A stretch of 15,262 bases of DNA from Aalborgiella sp031422495 (GCA_031422495.1 JANPLX010000202.1:1-15262); one strand, 5' to 3'. Positions 6,978 through 14,401 are shown, counted from the first letter of the stretch. The notes: generated by a model not told the origin, from the sequence alone. Numbers and translations: made by a program.

Positions 6978-8153
6978 ATGACATCCGCAGTAATCGTATC
7001 TACCGCACGTACCCCATTAGCAAAAAGCTGGAAGGGTTCTTTTAACATGACGCACGGCGCAACTTTGGGTGGCCATGCAGTTGAGCATGCTGTCAAACGC
7101 GCAGGCATTGAAGGCGCTGAAGTTGACGACGTCATCATGGGCTGCGCTAATCCAGAGGGCGCTACGGGTGCGAATATTGCACGTCAGGTAGCTCTACGTG
7201 CTGGTTTGCCAATCACGACTTCAGGCATGACAGTGAATCGTTTTTGCTCTTCTGGTTTGCAAACTATCGCTTTAGCTGCACAACGTATCATTGCTGGGGA
7301 AGGCGATATTTATGTGGCTGGCGGCGTTGAAAGTATTTCATGTGTTCAGCAAGAAATGAACACGCATATGCTTGCTGATTCTTGGTTGGTTAAAAACAAG
7401 CCAGAAATTTATTGGAACATGCTGCAAACGGCTGAGCAAGTCGCAAAACGCTACGGCATTAGCCGTGAAGCGATGGATGAATATGGCGCTTCTAGCCAGC
7501 AAAAAGCAGTTACAGCTTTGGCTGCAGGTTATTTCAATGCTGAGATTGCACCTATTACAGTTACCATGGGCGTTGCCGATCCAGTGATGGGGTTGACAAC
7601 CAAGCAAGTCACGGTGAGTCAAGATGAAGGCATTCGTGATGGCACAACCAAAGAAGGTATCGCCGGACTGCGCTCTGCATTGCCTGGTGGTTTGATTTCT
7701 GCGGGTAATGCCAGTCAATTCTCAGACGGTGGAGGTGCATGTGTGCTCATGAACGAAACTCTCGCTGAGAAAAAAGGATTGAAGCCTTTAGGCCGCTTCC
7801 TCGGTTTTGCGGTTGCTGGTTGTGAGCCTGATGAAATGGGCATTGGCCCAGTCTTCGCAATTCCTAAAGTGTTGGCGCGTTTGGGTCTCAAAGTCAGCGA
7901 TATTGATTTGTGGGAGCTGAACGAAGCATTTGCTGTTCAAGTTCTGTACTGTCGCGACAAGTTGGGTATTCCAGCTGATCGTTTGAATGTCAATGGCGGT
8001 GCGATTGCCGTTGGACATCCTTATGGCGTCAGCGGCCAGCGTTTGACGGGTCATGCATTGATTGAAGGCAAACGCCGTGGCGCCAAGCGTGTGGCTGTGA
8101 CCATGTGTATTGGCGGCGGCATGGGTGCTTGCGGAATTTTTGAAGTGCTTTGA
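6978..8153 (+). CDS. Acetyl-CoA acyltransferase (thiolase, FadA-like)
   Basis: Catalyses the last beta-oxidation step, cleaving 3-ketoacyl-CoA with CoA to acetyl-CoA and a shortened acyl-CoA. The 391 residues match the thiolase family. The nucleophilic Cys90 is in NRFCSSGLQT, the C-terminal catalytic His347 is in VGHPYG, and the second acid/base Cys377 is in TMCIGGGMGACG. The GHPYGVSG variant replaces the commoner GHPIGASG; the catalytic residues are untouched. AAGGA lies just upstream of the ATG. Its position directly after the hydratase/dehydrogenase gene supports degradation rather than biosynthesis, and the two products may form a complex as FadA and FadB do (inference). Confidence 0.94.
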   Translation: MTSAVIVSTARTPLAKSWKGSFNMTHGATLGGHAVEHAVKRAGIEGAEVDDVIMGCANPEGATGANIARQVALRAGLPITTSGMTVNRFCSSGLQTIALAAQRIIAGEGDIYVAGGVESISCVQQEMNTHMLADSWLVKNKPEIYWNMLQTAEQVAKRYGISREAMDEYGASSQQKAVTALAAGYFNAEIAPITVTMGVADPVMGLTTKQVTVSQDEGIRDGTTKEGIAGLRSALPGGLISAGNASQFSDGGGACVLMNETLAEKKGLKPLGRFLGFAVAGCEPDEMGIGPVFAIPKVLARLGLKVSDIDLWELNEAFAVQVLYCRDKLGIPADRLNVNGGAIAVGHPYGVSGQRLTGHALIEGKRRGAKRVAVTMCIGGGMGACGIFEVL

Positions 8154-8159
8154 TATTTT

Positions 8160-8184
8160 AAAAATAGCCAAAAATAGTCAAAAA
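8160..8184. promoter_or_regulatory. Phased A-tracts, three 10-bp tandem units
   Basis: Three imperfect decamers, AAAATAGCCA, AAAATAGTCA and AAAATAATTA (8161-8190), place AAAAA runs at 8160, 8170 and 8180, exactly one helical turn apart. In-phase A-tracts bend DNA. The stretch fills the thiolase to acyl-CoA dehydrogenase gap and may mark an internal promoter region, though no clear -35/-10 pair is seen. Confidence 0.4.
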
Positions 8185-8204
8185 TAATTATTTCAAGGTT
8201 AGCC

Positions 8205-8222
8205 ATGAGTTTAAAAATATGA
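8205..8222 (+). other. Five-codon leader ORF (MSLKI) coupled to the acyl-CoA dehydrogenase
   Basis: The only visible ribosome site in this gap (AAGG, 8195-8198) is six bases before an ATG at 8205, which opens a five-codon frame ending in TGA at 8220-8222. That stop overlaps the dehydrogenase ATG at 8219 as ATGA. Both starts begin ATGAGTTTA, 14 bases apart, as if the start had been duplicated. The dehydrogenase would then be translated by termination-reinitiation. Confidence 0.35.
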
Positions 8223-10042
8223 GTTTACGAAGAACTGTAGATTTTTTACTCTACCAATGGCTTGATGTTGAATCATTGAACAAACGCGAGCGATTTACGG
8301 ATCACTCGCGTGAAACTTTCGATGCTGTTTTAGACACGTGTGAACGCATTGCGCGTGAAAAATACGCGCCCTTTAACAGACTTGTAGATACGCAAGAGCC
8401 GCAGTTTGACGGCGAAAAAGTTATCTTGCCGCAAGCCACGCATGATGCTCATCAAGCCTATGTAGATTCAGGCATGCTCAGTGCGGCGCAAGACTATGCG
8501 TTAGATGGCATGCAATTGCCGTATGCAGTAGAAGCAGCTGCTAATGCTTTTTTTGCCTGCGCGTCAGTCAGTATCGGCTCCAATATGCTGACAGCGGGTA
8601 ACGCGGGCCTGTTGTTGGTACACGGCACTGACAAGCAAAAAGAAATCTTTGCCAATAACGAGTTTTCAGGTCGTTGGGCTGGCACCATGTGCTTGAGCGA
8701 GCCGCAAGCCGGTTCAAGCCTGTCCGATATCACGACCCGGGCTACGCCAGATGCTGGCAGCACATTAGGAGATGATTGGCAGAACGATGCCCTAGGTCCA
8801 CGCTACCGCCTCAAAGGCAATAAGATGTGGATTTCTTCGGGTGACCATGAGTTGACCGAAAACATCATCCACTTGGTACTTGCCAAAATCCCTGATGCTT
8901 CAGGTAAATTGATCGCTGGTACACGCGGTATTTCATTGTTCATCGTTCCTAAAAAGATGGTGAATGAACAGGCGGAGTTGACTGGTGAACGCAACGACGT
9001 GGCCTTAGCTGGTCTGAACCACAAACTCGGCTGGCGCGGTACAACGAATACATTACTCAATTTTGGAGAAGGTAAATTTACACCGGGTGGACAAGCAGGT
9101 GCGGTCGGGTATTTGGTGGGCAAGCCGGGAGAAGGTCTGCGTTGCATGTTCCACATGATGAACAAAGCGCGAATCGGCGTAGGCACGGCTGCCACCATGC
9201 TCGGATTAGCTGGCTATTACGCCTCACTTGACTATGCCAAAAACCGTCCGCAAGGCCGTGTACTAGGTACATCTGGCAAAGATGCGTCGCAACCCCAAGT
9301 TCGCATCATCGAACACGCAGATATCAAACGGATGCTTCTGGCTCAAAAGTCATATTGCGAAGGTGCATTAGCGCTAGAACTGTATTGCGCTCGTATGGTT
9401 GATGAAGAGATGACGGGAGATGCAGCCGCAGCTGAAGAAGCGCGTCTCATTTTGGAAGTGCTGATGCCGATTGCTAAAAGCTGGCCCAGTGAATGGTGTT
9501 TAGAAGCGAATAGCTTGGCCATTCAAATTCACGGTGGTTACGGCTATACGCGTGATTTTCCCGTCGAGCAATATTGGCGTGATAACCGCTTGAACATGAT
9601 TCATGAGGGTACGCATGGCATACAAGCTGCTGATCTGTTAGGTCGCAAAGTGCTGATGGAAGATGGAAAAGCTTGGTTGTTGTTGAGGCAACGAATAGGT
9701 GCGACTAGCAAACGTGCAGCTCAGTACCCAGAAATTAGTAAATTCGCTGGTGACTTAGACAATGCGGTCATCGCTGTGGATGACGCAACCAAAGCGGCTT
9801 GGTCTACAGCAAACCCTAGCGAAGCTCTAGCCAATGCTGTGCCATATATGCAAGCTTTTGGTCACATGGTTATTGCTTGGGTATGGCTGGATATTGCTAT
9901 AAATAAAATAGCTGATAAGGCAATAAATACGCCGGCTGCATCTTATTTTTATCACTATGAGCTACCTAAATTGACTGCATGGCTGAATGTGGTGAAAACA
10001 CGTGATTTAACATGTGCAAACATGGCTGAAGAAGACTTCTAA
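8219..10042 (+). CDS. Acyl-CoA dehydrogenase, long (~600 aa) FadE/DmdC-like type
   Basis: FAD enzyme that makes 2-enoyl-CoA from acyl-CoA, the first beta-oxidation step. Domain order is an N-terminal helical domain, a middle beta domain with CLSEPQAGSSLSD (from about 158) and KMWISSG (about 203), a C-terminal helical domain with IHGGYGYTRDFPVEQYWRD, and an extra C-terminal region as in the AcylCoA_dh_C subfamily. The catalytic base is Glu463 in MIHEGTHGIQ. At 607 residues it belongs with the long dehydrogenases, whose members include DmdC (methylmercaptopropionyl-CoA), so the chain-length preference is open. ATG 8219 has no ribosome site of its own and overlaps a five-codon leader ORF. An in-frame repeat element at 9896-9937 encodes residues 560-573 and is rich in ATA codons. 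Confidence 0.93.
   Translation: MSLRRTVDFLLYQWLDVESLNKRERFTDHSRETFDAVLDTCERIAREKYAPFNRLVDTQEPQFDGEKVILPQATHDAHQAYVDSGMLSAAQDYALDGMQLPYAVEAAANAFFACASVSIGSNMLTAGNAGLLLVHGTDKQKEIFANNEFSGRWAGTMCLSEPQAGSSLSDITTRATPDAGSTLGDDWQNDALGPRYRLKGNKMWISSGDHELTENIIHLVLAKIPDASGKLIAGTRGISLFIVPKKMVNEQAELTGERNDVALAGLNHKLGWRGTTNTLLNFGEGKFTPGGQAGAVGYLVGKPGEGLRCMFHMMNKARIGVGTAATMLGLAGYYASLDYAKNRPQGRVLGTSGKDASQPQVRIIEHADIKRMLLAQKSYCEGALALELYCARMVDEEMTGDAAAAEEARLILEVLMPIAKSWPSEWCLEANSLAIQIHGGYGYTRDFPVEQYWRDNRLNMIHEGTHGIQAADLLGRKVLMEDGKAWLLLRQRIGATSKRAAQYPEISKFAGDLDNAVIAVDDATKAAWSTANPSEALANAVPYMQAFGHMVIAWVWLDIAINKIADKAINTPAASYFYHYELPKLTAWLNVVKTRDLTCANMAEEDF
9896..9937 (+). repeat. Short dispersed repeat, copy A, in frame inside the acyl-CoA dehydrogenase gene
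   Basis: GCTAT-N7-ATAGC followed by 25 bases ending AATACGCCGGCT. It aligns without gaps to 13130-13171, with identical arms, a 7-base loop in both, and 16 of 25 identical bases in the trailing part. It encodes Ala-Ile-Asn-Lys-Ile-Ala and on to Asn-Thr-Pro-Ala, in the same phase as the GST copy. Similar GCTAT/ATAGC repeats are, from memory, frequent in Comamonadaceae genomes. Confidence 0.5.
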
Positions 10043-10070
10043 AAGCATATTTATTTAAACTGGAGCAATC

Positions 10071-10862
10071 ATGGCGCGTAAGATTCAACAACTTTTTGAC
10101 CTTAAAGGCAAAACAGCTTTAGTCACAGGTGGCTCTCGCGGCCTGGGGCTACAAATGGCGCATGCTTTGGGTGAAGCCGGAGCTAAAGTCATCGTCAGCT
10201 CGCGCAAAGCTGATGACTTGATGCAAGCTGTCGCTGAGCTCAAAGCAGTTGGCATTGACGCTGATTGGATTGCTGCCGACTGTGGCAAAGAGGCTGACAT
10301 TCGTGCATTGGCTGAAGAAAGCATCAAGCGCATGGGCCACATTGATATCTTGGTCAACAATGCAGGTGCGGCCTGGGGGGCTGCGGCTGAAGACCACCCT
10401 GTTGAGGCTTGGGACAAGGTCATGAATCTCAACATTCGCGGCTACTTCATTCTTAGCCAACATGTTGCCAAGCTCAGCATGATTCCAAGAAAATCTGGTC
10501 GAATTATCAATATTGCGTCGATTGCTGGATTGAATGGCAACCCAGCCGGTATGCAGACTATCGCTTACAACACGTCTAAAGGTGCGGTCGTCAACTTCAC
10601 ACGCACGCTGGGTGCAGAGTGGGGTGCGCACAACATCACCGTCAACGCTATCTGTCCAGGCTTTTTCCCAAGCCGCATGACGATGGGAACATTGAAGGCT
10701 TTGGGGGAAGAAAAACTCATTGGTGGCACGCCGTTGCAGCGTCTGGGTGATGATGAGGATTTGAAGGGGCTAACCCTGTTGTTTGCTTCTGCAGCGGGAA
10801 AGCATATCACAGGTCAGTGGATGGCGGTTGATGGTGGCGTGTCTGTGGTTACAGGCGGCTAA
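10071..10862 (+). CDS. SDR family oxidoreductase, probably NADP-dependent
   Basis: Classical short-chain dehydrogenase/reductase of 263 residues. It has the cofactor motif TGGSRGLG (19-26), NNAG (96-99), catalytic Ser150, Tyr166 and Lys170 in the Ser...YxxxK arrangement, and the conserved PG after the sixth strand (CPGFFPS). The residues after the second strand are Ser-Ser-Arg (43-45), which favours NADP(H) over NAD(H). It sits between the acyl-CoA dehydrogenase and a thioesterase, so a 3-hydroxyacyl-CoA or 3-ketoacyl-CoA substrate is plausible, for example a branched or otherwise awkward intermediate. Gluconate dehydrogenases have similar sequences and cannot be excluded. TGGAG precedes the ATG at normal distance; the gap to the previous gene is 28 bases. 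Confidence 0.9.
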   Translation: MARKIQQLFDLKGKTALVTGGSRGLGLQMAHALGEAGAKVIVSSRKADDLMQAVAELKAVGIDADWIAADCGKEADIRALAEESIKRMGHIDILVNNAGAAWGAAAEDHPVEAWDKVMNLNIRGYFILSQHVAKLSMIPRKSGRIINIASIAGLNGNPAGMQTIAYNTSKGAVVNFTRTLGAEWGAHNITVNAICPGFFPSRMTMGTLKALGEEKLIGGTPLQRLGDDEDLKGLTLLFASAAGKHITGQWMAVDGGVSVVTGG

Positions 10863-10880
10863 ATACAAGCAGTATCCGCT

Positions 10881-11330
10881 ATGAATTTTGAAAAATATGC
10901 GTTGAGCTTTGGTGTAGAAATACCATTTGTTCAGCACTTAGGTTTTGAACTCATACTGTTTGAAGGTGGTCGTTCACAAATCAACTACAACCCCAAACCA
11001 GAGCATCTCAACTCGTTCAATGTCGTTCATGGCGGTGCAAGCATGACGTTACTTGATGTGACCATGGCTATAGCGGCTCGAAGTGTTGCGCAAGACATGG
11101 GTGTCGTAACCATCGAGATGAAGACCAGCTTTATGCAAGCTGCCAGAGGCCCGTTGATCGCAAAAGGGCGATTGATCCATCGCACGACAACAATGGCGTT
11201 TACTGAGGCGAGTATTTTTGATGCGGAAGACAAAATTTGCGCGCATGCTACAGGCACGTTCAAGTACGTCAAGCGCTTGGTAACTGGCAGTAAAAGCAGT
11301 CATCCGCTCAACATAATCTCTACCGATTAA
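10881..11330 (+). CDS. PaaI/YigI-type hotdog-fold acyl-CoA thioesterase
   Basis: Single hotdog domain of 149 residues. It has the thioesterase motif VVHGGASMTLLD (49-59ish), with His50-Gly-Gly and the likely catalytic acid Asp59, followed by the TIEMKTSFMQAA strand and the conserved KGRLIHRT segment. It likely hydrolyses acyl-CoA, either to release CoA from dead-end intermediates or to relieve CoA trapping during beta-oxidation. It starts 18 bases after the SDR stop with no clear ribosome site, so translation probably depends on the upstream gene. Chain length and substrate cannot be deduced. The fold also includes PaaI-type enzymes acting on aromatic CoA esters. Confidence 0.88.
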   Translation: MNFEKYALSFGVEIPFVQHLGFELILFEGGRSQINYNPKPEHLNSFNVVHGGASMTLLDVTMAIAARSVAQDMGVVTIEMKTSFMQAARGPLIAKGRLIHRTTTMAFTEASIFDAEDKICAHATGTFKYVKRLVTGSKSSHPLNIISTD

Positions 11331-11371
11331 TTTTATTCAGCACTAAACACACTTAACAGGACCTACCTAAA

Positions 11372-12388
11372 ATGACAAGCAATCTCCAAATCCATTTAGA
11401 CAATCGCCCAACCGGTGCAGCATTAGCCAGCAACTTCAAACAAGTCAGCAGCGCGACACCTGCATTACAAGACGGTGAAGTGCTCGTGCAACATCACTAC
11501 CTCAGCCTAGACCCCTACATGCGCGGCCGCATGAACGACAGCAAAAGCTATGCCGCTGCGCAAGCGTTAGGACAAGTCATGGGCGGCGGCACGGCTGGTG
11601 TGGTTGTTGAAAGCAAACACGACAAATACACCGTAGGCGACAAAGTCGTCGGCATGGGTGGTTGGCAGCAGTACGGCGTGGTTGATGGCAATGCTGTAGG
11701 TGCCATGCGAAAAGTTGATACAACGCATATTCCTCTCAGCGCCTACCTAGGAGCTGTTGGTATGCCGGGCGTGACTGCTTGGTATGGACTCATGAAAATC
11801 TGCCAGCCGAAAGCTGGTGAAACAGTCGTTGTGAGTGCGGCCAGTGGTGCTGTTGGTAGCGTAGTCGGACAGCTGGCCAAGGCCAAAGGTTGCCGCGTAG
11901 TTGGTTTTGCGGGTGGCGCTGACAAATGCAAATATGTGGTTGAAGAATTAGGTTTTGATGCGTGCATTGATTACAAAGCATTTCCAGACGCAAAATCTTT
12001 GTACAAGGCACTCAAAGACGAGGCGCCCAAGGGCATTGATTGCTACTTTGAAAACGTAGGTGGCGCAATTTTAGACGCAGTGCTGAGCAATATGAATGCA
12101 TTTGGTCGCATCGCGTTATGTGGCATGATTGCGGGGTACAACGGCGCGCCAGTACCCATCACACAGCCTCAGCTGTTTTTGATGAATCGTCTGCTGTTGC
12201 AAGGTTTCATCGTCTCAGAGCACATGGAACATTGGCCAGAAGCATTGAAAGAATTGGGTGGAATGGTAGCAACTAGCAAACTGAAATTCCGTGAATCCAT
12301 AGCGCAAGGCATTGAATCAGCACCTGAAGCATTCTTAGGTTTGCTTAGTGGCAAAAATTTTGGAAAACAATTGGTGAAATTGATTTAA
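11372..12388 (+). CDS. NADP-dependent oxidoreductase, zinc-free MDR (CurA / leukotriene B4 dehydrogenase-like)
   Basis: Medium-chain reductase of 338 residues related to curcumin reductase and prostaglandin reductase, which reduce the C=C bond of enones with NADPH. Diagnostic features are SLDPYMRGRMND (45-56), the nucleotide-binding loop AASGAVGSVVGQ (156-167) and YFENVGG (225-231); the zinc-binding residues of alcohol dehydrogenases are absent. In this context it may reduce alpha,beta-unsaturated carbonyl by-products or an unsaturated chain. An AGGA (11358-11361) lies ten bases upstream of the ATG. The 41-base gap from the thioesterase contains no evident terminator. Confidence 0.92.
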   Translation: MTSNLQIHLDNRPTGAALASNFKQVSSATPALQDGEVLVQHHYLSLDPYMRGRMNDSKSYAAAQALGQVMGGGTAGVVVESKHDKYTVGDKVVGMGGWQQYGVVDGNAVGAMRKVDTTHIPLSAYLGAVGMPGVTAWYGLMKICQPKAGETVVVSAASGAVGSVVGQLAKAKGCRVVGFAGGADKCKYVVEELGFDACIDYKAFPDAKSLYKALKDEAPKGIDCYFENVGGAILDAVLSNMNAFGRIALCGMIAGYNGAPVPITQPQLFLMNRLLLQGFIVSEHMEHWPEALKELGGMVATSKLKFRESIAQGIESAPEAFLGLLSGKNFGKQLVKLI

Positions 12389-12397
12389 TGTCAATTT

Positions 12398-12407
12398 AAA
12401 CGCGTTT
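12398..12407. promoter_or_regulatory. 10-bp palindrome AAACGCGTTT
   Basis: Perfect palindrome in the 45-base gap before the GST-like gene, followed by a near repeat of its left flank (ATTTAAACG at 12394, ATTTAAAACG at 12416). It could be a small operator, but palindromes of this size arise by chance and no promoter elements accompany it. Confidence 0.15.
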
Positions 12408-12433
12408 GCATCGTCATTTAAAACGAAGTCACC

Positions 12434-13411
12434 ATGTCCGACATCATCCTGCACCATTACCCGAATTCACCATTTTCTGAAAAGATAAGGCTGATTTTTG
12501 GCTACAAGGGTTTGAATTGGCAATCGGTCATCATCCCACCGATCATGCCAAAACCAGATGTTCTGGCATTGACAGGTGGTTACCGCAAAACGCCCTTCAT
12601 GCAAATCGGGGCGGATATCTATTGCGACAGTGCCTTGATTTGCGATGTATTAGAGAAAATGCAACCTAGTCCTACGCTGTATCCAGAACACCAAAAAGGT
12701 GCTACACGCATCATCGCCCAATGGGCAGACACAGCGCTTTTCTGGGCGGCTATGGGCTACAACTTTAGCCCTGCAGGTTCAGCACAAATGTTTGGCATCG
12801 GCAGCCCACAAGCGACCGAAGCCATTGCTAATGCAAAGATGTTTGCCGAAGATCGTGCCAAAATGCGCTCTGGTATGCCTCGCATACCAGCGGCTGATGC
12901 TGCAGCCAGCTACAAATCGTATTTACGACGCATTGCCAATATGTTGGACGAATCTCCGTTTTTGATGGGCGATACGCCTTGCATTGCAGACTTTGCTGTT
13001 TACCATCCGCTATGGTTTACGCGGCATCGCACCCCAGTGATGGCTGGTATTTTTGATGCCACGCCGAATGTGTTGACTTGGATGGATCGCATGGCGGCTA
13101 TAGGACATGCACAAAGTAGAAAACTTAATGCTATAGAATCAATAGCAATATGTGCAAATAATACGCCGGCTAGTATCGAAAATGAGGCTGAAAAAATATC
13201 TTTAAATTCAATATTTCAAGATGAACACGGTATTCCGTTGGGAAGTTTAGTTACAGTTGCCAGTGAGTCTTTTGGTAACGAACTAACGCAGGGTGAACTT
13301 GTAGCAGCTACACGTACGCATTACACCTTGCGCAGACACGATGATCGCGCTGGCCTCGTCCACGTTCATTTTCCACGTATTGGCTTTATCCTTAAAAAAG
13401 TTGAAGTTTAA
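12434..13411 (+). CDS. Glutathione S-transferase family protein with C-terminal extension
   Basis: The N-terminal thioredoxin-like GST domain (about 1-80) has the active-site region YPNSPFSEK (9-17, Ser12 or Ser15 as candidate catalytic residue), the cis-proline in YRKTPFMQ (Pro54) and the gamma-glutamyl-binding pair Asp65-Ser66. A helical GST C-domain follows to about residue 232. The protein then runs on for about 90 residues with strand-like hydrophobic stretches (GLVHVHFPRIGFILKK), making it 325 residues, compared with 200-230 for ordinary GSTs. The junction carries an in-frame repeat element (13130-13171) and the following DNA is conspicuously AT-rich. Likely role: glutathione conjugation or disposal of reactive intermediates from the pathway. 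The ribosome site is weak. I recall similar long GSTs in Burkholderiales, so the tail may be a family trait. Confidence 0.85.
   Translation: MSDIILHHYPNSPFSEKIRLIFGYKGLNWQSVIIPPIMPKPDVLALTGGYRKTPFMQIGADIYCDSALICDVLEKMQPSPTLYPEHQKGATRIIAQWADTALFWAAMGYNFSPAGSAQMFGIGSPQATEAIANAKMFAEDRAKMRSGMPRIPAADAAASYKSYLRRIANMLDESPFLMGDTPCIADFAVYHPLWFTRHRTPVMAGIFDATPNVLTWMDRMAAIGHAQSRKLNAIESIAICANNTPASIENEAEKISLNSIFQDEHGIPLGSLVTVASESFGNELTQGELVAATRTHYTLRRHDDRAGLVHVHFPRIGFILKKVEV
13130..13171 (+). repeat. Short dispersed repeat, copy B, in frame inside the GST-like gene
   Basis: GCTAT-N7-ATAGC followed by 25 bases ending AATACGCCGGCT. It is gap-free against copy A at 9896-9937 and in the same reading phase, giving Ala-Ile-Glu-Ser-Ile-Ala and ending Asn-Asn-Thr-Pro-Ala. 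It contains three ATA isoleucine codons in a short span. It lies at the border between the GST fold and the C-terminal extension. Confidence 0.5.
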
Positions 13412-13451
13412 AAATAAAATTAAAAATCAAATAAAAATTGAAAGTTAAAAC

Positions 13452-14375
13452 ATGATTTCAAATTTCAAAAATAAGACTGCAGTTCTAACAGGAGCCGGAT
13501 CTGGTTTCGGCTTAGAGTGCGCCCGCATTGGTGCCAAGCTGGGTATGAATATCGTTTTGGTTGATGTCCAACAAGACGCGCTGGACAAAGCTACGGCAGA
13601 GATCGCTACTGAAGCAGCCAAGCAAGGCGGGCAAGTCATGTCGTTTAGATTGGATATCTCCAAAGCTGCCGAAGTAGAGGCTATGGGACAAGCAGTCTTC
13701 GCCAAGTTGGGAGCACCGCATTTTGTATTCAACAATGCTGGCGTTGGTGCCGGCGGCTTGATTTGGGAAACCACGCTCAAAGATTGGGAATGGGTGCTGG
13801 GAGTCAACGTGATGGGTGTGGCACATGGTGTGCGTGTTTTTACCCCGATGATGTTAGAGGCTGCGAAAAAAGACCCCGCTTATCAAGGCCACATTGTCAA
13901 CACAGCAAGCATGGCCGGCTTGTTGAATGCTCCCAATATGGGTGTTTACAACGTTAGCAAACATGCCGTTGTCGCAATGACAGAAACGCTCTACCAAGAT
14001 TTGAAACTGGTGACTGATCAAGTCAGTGCCTCCGTGTTGTGCCCCTTTTTCGTTGCTACGGGCATCTCGCAAAGCCACCGCAATAAGCCGGGTGAGTTCG
14101 TTACGGGTAACGATAAACCTACCAAAAGTCAGCTTATTGGGCAAGCCATGAGCGACAAAGCGGTGGGTTCAGGCAAGGTCAGTGCGGCGGACGTTGCACA
14201 AAAAGTGTTCGACGCAATTGCTGATGACCAGTTTTACATTTACAGCCACCCAAAAGCTTTGGCTTCAGTGCAAACACGTATGGAAGATGTGGTGCAAATC
14301 CGCAACCCAACCAATCCGTTTGCGGTAAAGCCTGAGATCGGTGAGGCTTTGAAAGCCGCGTTACGAGCGGACTAA
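13452..14375 (+). CDS. SDR family NAD(P)-dependent oxidoreductase, probably NAD-dependent
   Basis: Second classical SDR, 307 residues, clearly longer at the C-terminus than the 263-residue one at 10071. Cofactor motif TGAGSGFG (13-20), NNAG (94-97), and catalytic Ser153, Tyr166 and Lys170. The residue ending the second strand is Asp38 (VLVDVQ), which favours NAD(H), in contrast to the other SDR. The extra C-terminal part holds a segment starting DDQFYIYSHP, seen in SDRs that act on bulky hydrophobic alcohols. The substrate is not identifiable. It is preceded by a very AT-rich 40-base spacer with only GAAAG as a possible ribosome site. The molybdoenzyme gene starts nine bases after its stop. 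Confidence 0.9.
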   Translation: MISNFKNKTAVLTGAGSGFGLECARIGAKLGMNIVLVDVQQDALDKATAEIATEAAKQGGQVMSFRLDISKAAEVEAMGQAVFAKLGAPHFVFNNAGVGAGGLIWETTLKDWEWVLGVNVMGVAHGVRVFTPMMLEAAKKDPAYQGHIVNTASMAGLLNAPNMGVYNVSKHAVVAMTETLYQDLKLVTDQVSASVLCPFFVATGISQSHRNKPGEFVTGNDKPTKSQLIGQAMSDKAVGSGKVSAADVAQKVFDAIADDQFYIYSHPKALASVQTRMEDVVQIRNPTNPFAVKPEIGEALKAALRAD

Positions 14376-14376
14376 A

Positions 14377-14401
14377 ATAGATGCATGAATGTAGCATCTA
14401 T
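14377..14401 (+). promoter_or_regulatory. Hairpin carrying the molybdoenzyme start codon in its loop
   Basis: ATAGATGC (14377-14384) pairs perfectly with GCATCTAT (14394-14401); the 9-base loop begins with the ATG of the next gene. No ribosome site is visible before it. The structure could control initiation, but the 8-bp stem is AT-rich and there is no T-run, so it is not a terminator. Confidence 0.35.

Noticed and set aside
10149..10631. Antisense open frame of 160 codons opposite the SDR
   Set aside because: No family resemblance, and it overlaps fully with a clear SDR containing all catalytic motifs.
11064..11071. GCTATAGC palindrome in the thioesterase gene
   Set aside because: Lacks the 7-base loop and the trailing repeat sequence; only eight bases, so chance is sufficient.
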